A stretch of 64,000 bases of DNA, from NCBI GenBank assembly GCA_009760855.2, contig WPIO01000060.1, forward strand, positions 1,605,501 to 1,669,500. The letters are read 5' to 3'. Numbering within the stretch: position 1 is the first letter of the stretch; the number at the start of each line of letters is the position of its first letter. The notes beneath the pieces were generated by a model that worked only from the letters and a program-made list of their open reading frames with translations, made no database searches and was not told the DNA's origin. Below, in pieces: positions 58,329-64,000 of the stretch. Position numbers and translations under genes: made by a program. Source of the stretch: Cristatella mucedo (Eukaryota; Bryozoa; Phylactolaemata; Cristatellidae).

Positions 58329-58820
58329 AGTGTAGTTCGTATGTACGTTTGTATGTATGTATTGTATGCCGGCTCCTGACTTGTGACCGTAAGGTCAAGG
58401 GAGCGTGTAGTTCGCATGTATGTATCGTATGCAGGCTCCTCTGATAAGCTACTGGTGAGCTGTTAGAAGCACCACCGAGAGGGGCCGGTGCACAGCTGGG
58501 GTCCGCCTGTGATGTGGTATGGACAGAGGCCAGTAACCAGCTGGTGGCCAGATGGTGGATTCACCATCAGGGTCGGCCAGTGCACTGCTGTGATCCGCCT
58601 TTGATGTGGCATGGACCAGCTGGTGGCCAGATGGTGGATTCACCATCAGGGTTGGCCGGTGCACAGTTGTGGTCGATGAGTCATCGGAGTCGACCAGGGG
58701 AGGGTAGTCGTGTGAGGGCAGGGGCTGAGGGAAGCCGTGCGCTCTGGGGCTCCGTGTGCTGGGAATAAACTGTCGGTTTTAGGCATCGGCTGGCTCTCTA
58801 CTGTGCAACCAAACTACAAG
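58329..58820 (+). repeat. Probable 5' LTR and leader of LTR element 2
   Basis: It starts TGTAGTTCGTATG at a break in a SINE-B. It contains AATAAA at 58764-58769 and leads into gag. The 3' boundary is uncertain (perhaps at CTCTACTGTGCA near 58806). Internal tandem repeats are described separately. The matching 3' LTR would be outside the window. Confidence 0.5.
58482..58690. repeat. Tandem repeat of 78-92 bp within the putative LTR
   Basis: Units starting GGCC(G/A)GTGCAC at 58482, 58574 and 58652 share CCAGCTGGTGGCCAGATGG and TGGATTCACCATCAGGGT. Unit 2 lacks about 14 bp of unit 1, and unit 3 is partial. Confidence 0.85.
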
Positions 58821-58856
58821 CTATTTCTCGGCGGGAGCGACTGTGTGGTCCGTATA

Positions 58857-59591
58857 ATGATGAGTCTGAAAGTACAACTGATGGAAGGAAAAATTTCGCA
58901 ATTCGACGGCAGCGGAGACTTCGCTGAATGGCTAAATCGGTTCGAAAGATTGGCCAAGATGCAAGGGGTTGATGAATTGCAAAATTTCCTGCCGCTATTC
59001 CTTATACGTGTGGCATACGCCGTATACGATGGCGTCCCCGAGGCGGCTAAGGAAGACTACGCCACGGTAAGAAAAGCGCTGCTGGCAGCATTCTCGCCGA
59101 ATCGCTTCGATGCCTACGAGGAATTCGCCTCGCGTCGCCTTGCTGAAGGTAAAAATGTGGATGGCTTTTGGGCGGACTTGAATCGGTTGGCTAGGCTGGT
59201 GGCCGGTGATTTTGTCAAATGCGCCTTTGTTGCTGGGCTGCCGGAGGCCGCAAAGAGGCACCTCCAAGCCTCATGCAACCTCGCGGAAATGCCTGCGGAT
59301 CTTCTTGTCGAGAAGGCTCGGGTCATAGTAAAGGCAAGCGCCAGCATTCCGAAGGCGGCAGAAAGTTGCTTCGCATCCGGTTCTCGTTCGGGATGGCCTC
59401 CCCAGGGACCGAATAACAGAGATGTTGTGTGTTTCCTATGCAAGGCGATCGGGCACTTACGCCGTGATTGCCCTTCTAAAGCGGCGCGCCGTGGTCACGG
59501 GAGGCACTGTTACGTCTGTGGGAGCATTCAACATCTCGCTGCTAACTGCTCGGATCGGGCGGTCGTACCAAACTGGCCAAAAAACGAGTAG
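58857..59591 (+). CDS. gag of LTR element 2 with two zinc knuckles
   Basis: The first of two adjacent ATGs (58857, 58860) is taken as the start; the 244-codon frame ends at TAG 59589-59591. The capsid-like part is ISQFDGSGDFAEWLNRFERL, YDGVPEAAKEDYATVRKALL and FASRRLAEGKNVDGFWADLN. Two CCHC boxes end it (CFLCKAIGHLRRDC and CYVCGSIQHLAANC), both perfect C-X2-C-X4-H-X4-C. The protein would bind and package element RNA. The frame is undamaged. It is unrelated in detail to the gag of the element at 39851. The TAG is followed by GGG and the frame stays open until the LINE-A insertion at 59632. Confidence 0.85.
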   Translation: MMSLKVQLMEGKISQFDGSGDFAEWLNRFERLAKMQGVDELQNFLPLFLIRVAYAVYDGVPEAAKEDYATVRKALLAAFSPNRFDAYEEFASRRLAEGKNVDGFWADLNRLARLVAGDFVKCAFVAGLPEAAKRHLQASCNLAEMPADLLVEKARVIVKASASIPKAAESCFASGSRSGWPPQGPNNRDVVCFLCKAIGHLRRDCPSKAARRGHGRHCYVCGSIQHLAANCSDRAVVPNWPKNE

Positions 59592-59866
59592 GGGAGAGCA
59601 CGCATTACTGCGCCGGTGCTTTCCCCTCCGTTATAATAATAATAATAATATTGCACTTGATAAAGCGCCCTCAGAGAACTTAATCTCTTTCTAGGCGCTT
59701 TACATTTGCTGCAAAGTGATACGCAATAGAATAGTAAGTAAAATCATGCTTGAAAAACAAACAAAATGAATAACATGGTTAGGGGTTACATGCACTGGGT
59801 CAGCATGCAAATGTGGTTAGTGGCAGCATGCACAGTGTCAGCACGCATAAGCACATCGAGGACGAA

Positions 59867-61333
59867 TCACAAGGACCCACTAAATGCTGTCCTAAATAGG
59901 TATGTTTTTAAGTTTCTTTTGAATGTGGTCAGGTCAGGGGATGTTCTGATGCAGGTCGGGAGGGAGTTCCAGGCTGTGGGAGCATACGAGCTAAATGCAC
60001 GGTCTCCAAAGGATTTAAGGTTTGTACGAGGTATTTCTAGACTGTTGGATTCCGAAAAGCGAGTGGTACGATGCTTTGCCTGATGGGGTAGTATATCTGA
60101 AAGATAGGCTGGAGCCATAGAATGAAGAGACCTAAAAGTGAGCGACAAAACCTTGAAGTCAATCCGTTGCTTGACTGGTAACCAGTGCAGGTCGGCGAGA
60201 AGTGGAGTAATGTGGCAACTGCGACGCTCACGACAGACAAGCCTAGCTGCAGAGTTTTGCACCAGCTGCAATCGCCTGATCGCACATGCTGGTAGGCCAG
60301 TAAGCAGTGAGTTGCAGAAGTCGAGACGAGATGTCACGAATGCATGGACCAACTTGGACGTGGTATCCTTATCTAAACAAGCCCTAATTTTAGCAATGTT
60401 ATGAAGCTGAAAATAGGCTGATTTGACTGTGGAGCTGATGTGGTCGTCTAACGAGAGGTCGCTTTGGAATATGACACCTAGATTTCGAGCTGATGCAACT
60501 GGAGATATGCTGGCAGAGCCAATTTTGAAAGTCAGCCTTTCCAATTTCTGAATAACACTATGTTTGCCCATAACTAGTAAGTTAGTTTTGTCATCGTTTA
60601 GTTGTAGAAAATTTGCTGCCATCCATGATCGGATGTCATCAATGCATGCAGCAAGTGAGTTGAGAGAATTTGAGGTGCTCGAAGGCTGGGAGGGATCAAA
60701 GCAAAGGTACAACTGAGTGTCATCCGCATAGAAGTGAAAGCCTAGATTGTGCTTGGCAATCACATCAGCGAGAGGGAGGGTATAAACGGTGAAAAGGACC
60801 GGACCTAGCACAGAGCCCTGAGGTACTCCATATTTTAGAGGTACTTCAGATGATCTTTGTCCATTCACGTCAACACTCTGGAGTCTCCCACTGAGATAGG
60901 ACCTGAACCACTGCAGAGCAGTGCCAGTGATGCCCAGGCGAGATGAGAGGCGCTCTAGAAGTACTTTGTGATCGATGGTATCAAAAGCTGCCGAAAGATC
61001 GAGCAAAACAAGAAGAGACACTCTACCCATGTCTGCATTCCTAAGTAGGTCGTTGTATACCCGAAGCAATGCTGACTCTGTGGAGTGATTAGCTCTAAAG
61101 CCAGACTGGAACTTACTAGCAAGGTGTGAGGTTTCGATATACGAGTTCAGCTGGTCTGCCACGACCCGTTCCAGTGTCTTTGATAGGAATGGTAGAAGGG
61201 AGACTGGGCGGTAGTTGCTTAAGTTCTCTTGGTCTAGTGTAGCTTTCTTGAGAAGTGGCCTGACTACAGCTTTTTTGAAAGGTGCTGGGACCTGACCTGA
61301 GGCTAATGACATATTAATGATGTTGGTATGCAT
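59867..61333 (-). CDS. LINE-A reverse transcriptase, 488 residues
   Basis: It would prime and copy LINE RNA at the nicked target. Within the 488 codons: RT block 1-2 ([31 protein letters not shown]) at residues 20-56, [16 protein letters not shown] at 75-90, motif [21 protein letters not shown] at 110-129, motif [21 protein letters not shown] at 168-187 and motif [11 protein letters not shown] with catalytic YADD at 202-205. The post-RT end with [13 protein letters not shown] follows, to SGSL. The frame is intact through the end. The first Met is arbitrary because the upstream frame is joined by a shift near 61335. Confidence 0.92.
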   Translation of the reverse strand: MHTNIINMSLASGQVPAPFKKAVVRPLLKKATLDQENLSNYRPVSLLPFLSKTLERVVADQLNSYIETSHLASKFQSGFRANHSTESALLRVYNDLLRNADMGRVSLLVLLDLSAAFDTIDHKVLLERLSSRLGITGTALQWFRSYLSGRLQSVDVNGQRSSEVPLKYGVPQGSVLGPVLFTVYTLPLADVIAKHNLGFHFYADDTQLYLCFDPSQPSSTSNSLNSLAACIDDIRSWMAANFLQLNDDKTNLLVMGKHSVIQKLERLTFKIGSASISPVASARNLGVIFQSDLSLDDHISSTVKSAYFQLHNIAKIRACLDKDTTSKLVHAFVTSRLDFCNSLLTGLPACAIRRLQLVQNSAARLVCRERRSCHITPLLADLHWLPVKQRIDFKVLSLTFRSLHSMAPAYLSDILPHQAKHRTTRFSESNSLEIPRTNLKSFGDRAFSSYAPTAWNSLPTCIRTSPDLTTFKRNLKTYLFRTAFSGSL

Positions 61334-62268
61334 GGCAGCAGCAGATCAATGCAACGTAGGAGCAGGACAGTGGGAATAGGGTCCAGTGGACTTGTTGTCT
61401 TCTTTGATTGAGATACGAGCTTTAGGACTACATCACTAGTGACCTGTTTAAATGCAGACATTGAGGCGCAGCCAGGAACCGAGGAACAGCATTCTAGTGG
61501 GAAGGTTGTCATCGCAGGGATGGATTCCCTGATTTTGTCTATCTTCTGCACAAAGAATCGAGAGAAGCGATCGGCTAGATCATCACAAGGATCATCAGGT
61601 AAGGAGCTAACCTGGGAACGGTTGAGGAGATGGTTTATTGTCGACATCAGCATTTTTGGATTGTGCATCTGTGATTCAACAATGTTTCTATAGAAGCTAG
61701 ACTTAGCCTTTGCTAGGATCGATTGGTACGACCTACAGTAGTCTTCATATGCCTGTCGATGGACAGTTAGTCCGGATCTTTTGTATGCCTTTTCAAGCTT
61801 TCGTTTAGTAGACTTGGCTAGTTTAATGTCTGTGGTAAACCATAGGCCGTCTGGGCGGGGGCGCACAGTGCGCTTTGTCAAAGGTGCAAACTCGTCGAGC
61901 GTGTCAGCTAGTGTCGTGTTGTAGCAATCTACCAGTGATGACAGATCGGAGGGAGGACTGAGCAGCAAAGGTGAAGCAGATATGCTCGCACGGACAGCAT
62001 TGATGTCAAGGGTCTTGAGGTTTCGCGATTCACAGGTTATTTTAGAGGAGAATGTGGGCACACACTGTAGATTGAATGAGATCTGCATGTGGTCAGATAA
62101 GCAGGATTTGGTGATAACTGGTGATGACAAAGTGCAGTTATATGAAAAAATTTGGTCGAGTGTGTGACCCTTGATATGGGTAGGGCCATGCACATGAGTC
62201 ACAAGAGATAATGAGTCTGTCAATGTACGAAATTCGGTGCTGAAAGCGTCAGATAAGTTATCAAAGTG
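61303..62268 (-). pseudogene. LINE-A endonuclease C-terminus and linker, truncated
   Basis: Coding starts at the truncation with HFDNLSDAFSTEF. THVHGPTHIKGHTLDQIFS and SCLSDHMQISFNL follow, the last part of an APE-type endonuclease with its SDH motif. A linker of about 220 residues includes DEFAPLTKRTVRPRP and NHLLNRSQVSSLPDDP. A one-base shift near 61335 breaks the join to the RT frame. The open frame extends beyond 62268 only by reading into LTR element 2. Confidence 0.82.
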
Positions 62269-62269
62269 A

Positions 62270-64000
62270 ACGGCGCACCTTCCTTCGGTACGTGTCCTCA
62301 TCGAAAACTCCGAGGCGTCTGCGCTCGTGGATACTGGGTGCTCGAGGTCCATCATTTCGGCGATGCTTGCGGACCCTGCGAGGGTGAGGCGAGCGTGCGA
62401 GGAAGTCTTAATGATGAATGGAGCCACGGCTGTCTGCAAGTCCACGTGCGTCGCTACGGTAGCCCTCTGCGGACGAACCATAGTGCTGGACTGCCTTGTG
62501 TCAGATGTTCTTCCTGGTTTCGGGTTACTACTCGGTATGGATGCCATTAAACTCCTAGGCGGCGTGATTATCGGTCCTTCCGCTGGTCATGTTGAGTTCA
62601 TGTGCCAAAGGAGAGTTCCAGAGCCAGCACACCGTTCCGAGGCAGCAGTAGTGGCGTCTCCTAGTGTCAAACGTGCTGTAGCATCGTCGGCCGCTGACGT
62701 ACTGATTGAGGACAAGGACTTTAAGGCAGTTTTCCATCGGGGGCGCTGGTCAGTCAAGTGGGAGTGGACGAATCGTTGTGTCGTCCCCCAATTGACGAAC
62801 CATGTCGCTTCATATCATGTGGGAGAGGAAATTCGTGCCGACTACGAAAAGGAGGTGGAAGAGTGGATCAAGGAAGGCTGGTTGCAGCCGTTCGCTGGTC
62901 ATTGTGGTGGCCTGATCCCTCTAATGGCCGTCGTACAGGCAAGTAAAGGCAAAGTGAGGCCCGTGATGGACTACCGAGAACTTAATCAGTTTATATCGAG
63001 TCACACGGCTGGTGGCGATGTGTGTAGCACCAAGCTCAGAGCGTGGCGACGGCTGGGCGAGAGCGTGAGCATAATTGACCTGCGAAAAGCATACTTGCAG
63101 GTGCATGTTGATCACGCTCTCTGGCAATATCAGGTCGTGGAGTACAAAGGCCGTCGGTACTGCCTCACACGATTAGGTTTCGGACTTAATGTCGCCCCGA
63201 AAATAATGACCGCGATTCTGACAAAGGTCTTGTCCATGGATGAGCGAGTTCGTGCTGGTACCGATTCGTTTGTCGACGATATTGTTGTCAATAACAGCGT
63301 TGTCTCGAATGGTGATGTAATCGACTTGCTACGAACATTTGGTTTGGAGGCTAAGCCGCCAGAAAGCCTCGCTGGCGGAAGGGTCCTTGGCCTTCGAGTA
63401 TGCAGGCCAAACGAAGGTGAGGAGCTTCGTTGGCGCCGCGATAACGTGGTGAGCGCATTGCCTAACGCCCCATCGTGACGCCAGCTGTTTTCGTGGTGCG
63501 GGCAGCTGACCGGGCATTTCCCAATCGCAGGCTGGCTTCGCCCGGCCTGCAGTTACCTAAAGCGAGCTGCTGGCGATGTCGGTTGGGACTCAGTCGTTGG
63601 TGAAAATGTCATAGCCATGGCGGGTGAGTTGATGCAGCGATTGCATGCCGACGATCCAGTTTCAGGCATTTGGAATGTGCCGAATCTGGATAGTGGCATC
63701 CTCTGGTGTGATGCCAGCAGCCTTGCTATCGGCACATGCCTGGATATAGGAGGAAGAATCGTCGAGGATGCCTCCTGGCTGCGAAAAGCGGACGACGTAG
63801 CCCACATCAATCTTGCGGAGCTGGAGGCTATCATCAAGGGCCTCAATCTGGCCATTGCTTGGTCATTACGGCAGGTGGAGATTCGGACAGATTCAGCAAC
63901 TGTTCACGGATGGCTACAGTCACTGCTGGTCGGAGATAAGCCTGTACGAGCCCACGGCATGGGAGAGGCGCTTATCAAACGCAGGCTAGCACTGATAGCC
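62270..64000 (+). CDS. Protease, RT and RNase H of LTR element 2, one in-frame TGA
   Basis: The frame resumes directly after LINE-A. Protease: SALVDTGCSRSIIS and GLLLGMDAIKLLGG. RT: VRPVMDYRELNQFI, SIIDLRKAYLQVHVD (motif A), TRLGFGLNVAPKIM (motif B) and the catalytic SFVDDIVV (motif C, FVDD). A TGA at 63476-63478 ends the frame formally, but the same frame stays open from 63479 to the window end. It continues with SWCGQLTGHFPIAGWLRP and RNase H residues GILWCDASSLAIG, INLAELEAIIKGLNLAI and VEIRTDSATVHGWL. The TGA fits a CpG-decayed Arg codon. Family assignment beyond LTR-type is uncertain; it differs strongly from the Gypsy element at 39851. No start codon is expected. Confidence 0.85.

Larger units (their letters stand above)
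59632..62268 (-). mobile_element. LINE-A, best-preserved copy, inserted in LTR element 2
   Basis: This 2.64 kb copy is truncated inside the endonuclease domain. From 5' to 3' on the minus strand: endonuclease C-terminus, a linker, RT, the post-RT domain, a 3' UTR, the hairpin and an (ATA)n-type tail at 59632-59652. LTR element 2 coding sequence flanks both sides. A weakly similar 17-18 bp on either side (GGTGCTTTCCCCTCCGT and GGCGCACCTTCCTTCGGT) may be a decayed target duplication. Confidence 0.92.

Noticed and set aside
61439-62167. Plus-strand open frames within 61.4-62.2 kb
   Set aside because: They lie antisense to the LINE-A endonuclease-linker coding region and have no motif of their own.
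59619-62286. A clean long target-site duplication around the LINE-A insertion
   Set aside because: The flanks GGTGCTTTCCCCTCCGT and GGCGCACCTTCCTTCGGT are only loosely similar; I list them as possible but not as a feature.

Overview
The window is nuclear DNA from an animal, most likely a non-vertebrate metazoan. It shows a spliced host gene with GT-AG introns of roughly 1-5 kb, dense LINE/SINE/LTR retroelements, long microsatellites and no operon-like structure. I cannot name the species from the sequence.

Host gene (about 2.7-28.8 kb, + strand): ten consecutive exons encode the C-terminal 1,042 residues of an ABC transporter of subfamily C, closest in layout to ABCC4/MRP4. They cover nucleotide-binding domain 1 (NBD1), the linker, membrane domain 2 and nucleotide-binding domain 2 (NBD2), ending at a stop and an AATAAA site. 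All junction phases agree and no reading frame is broken. The 5' half of the gene lies upstream of the window. Introns hold LINE and SINE fragments, a 0.55 kb inverted-repeat element and simple repeats.

Repeat families named here for convenience: LINE-A (CR1/L2-like non-LTR retrotransposon, TTA-repeat tail, more than twenty copies), LINE-B (a second, distinct CR1-like family), LINE-C (one decayed copy), SINE-A (tRNA-derived, clear B box) and SINE-B (tRNA-like head, 3' tail matching LINE-A).

28.8-39.8 kb is repeat-rich intergenic sequence with LINE-B copies, one of them interrupted by a 0.88 kb insert. 39.85-44.07 kb is a complete but decayed Ty3/Gypsy-type element with 140-bp LTRs, inserted with a 5-bp target duplication into a LINE-A copy. 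44-58 kb has more nested LINEs, an LTR-like remnant with 120-bp tandem repeats, and a few small open frames that might be host exons. 58.3-64.0 kb is a second, different LTR-type element (gag, protease, RT, RNase H). It is split by the best-preserved LINE-A copy and runs off the right edge.

The most interesting signals are the shared LINE-A/SINE-B 3' tail with compensatory stem changes, the short-LTR Gypsy element with a recognisable empty site, and the second LTR element whose gag and pol frames are separated only by stop codons.
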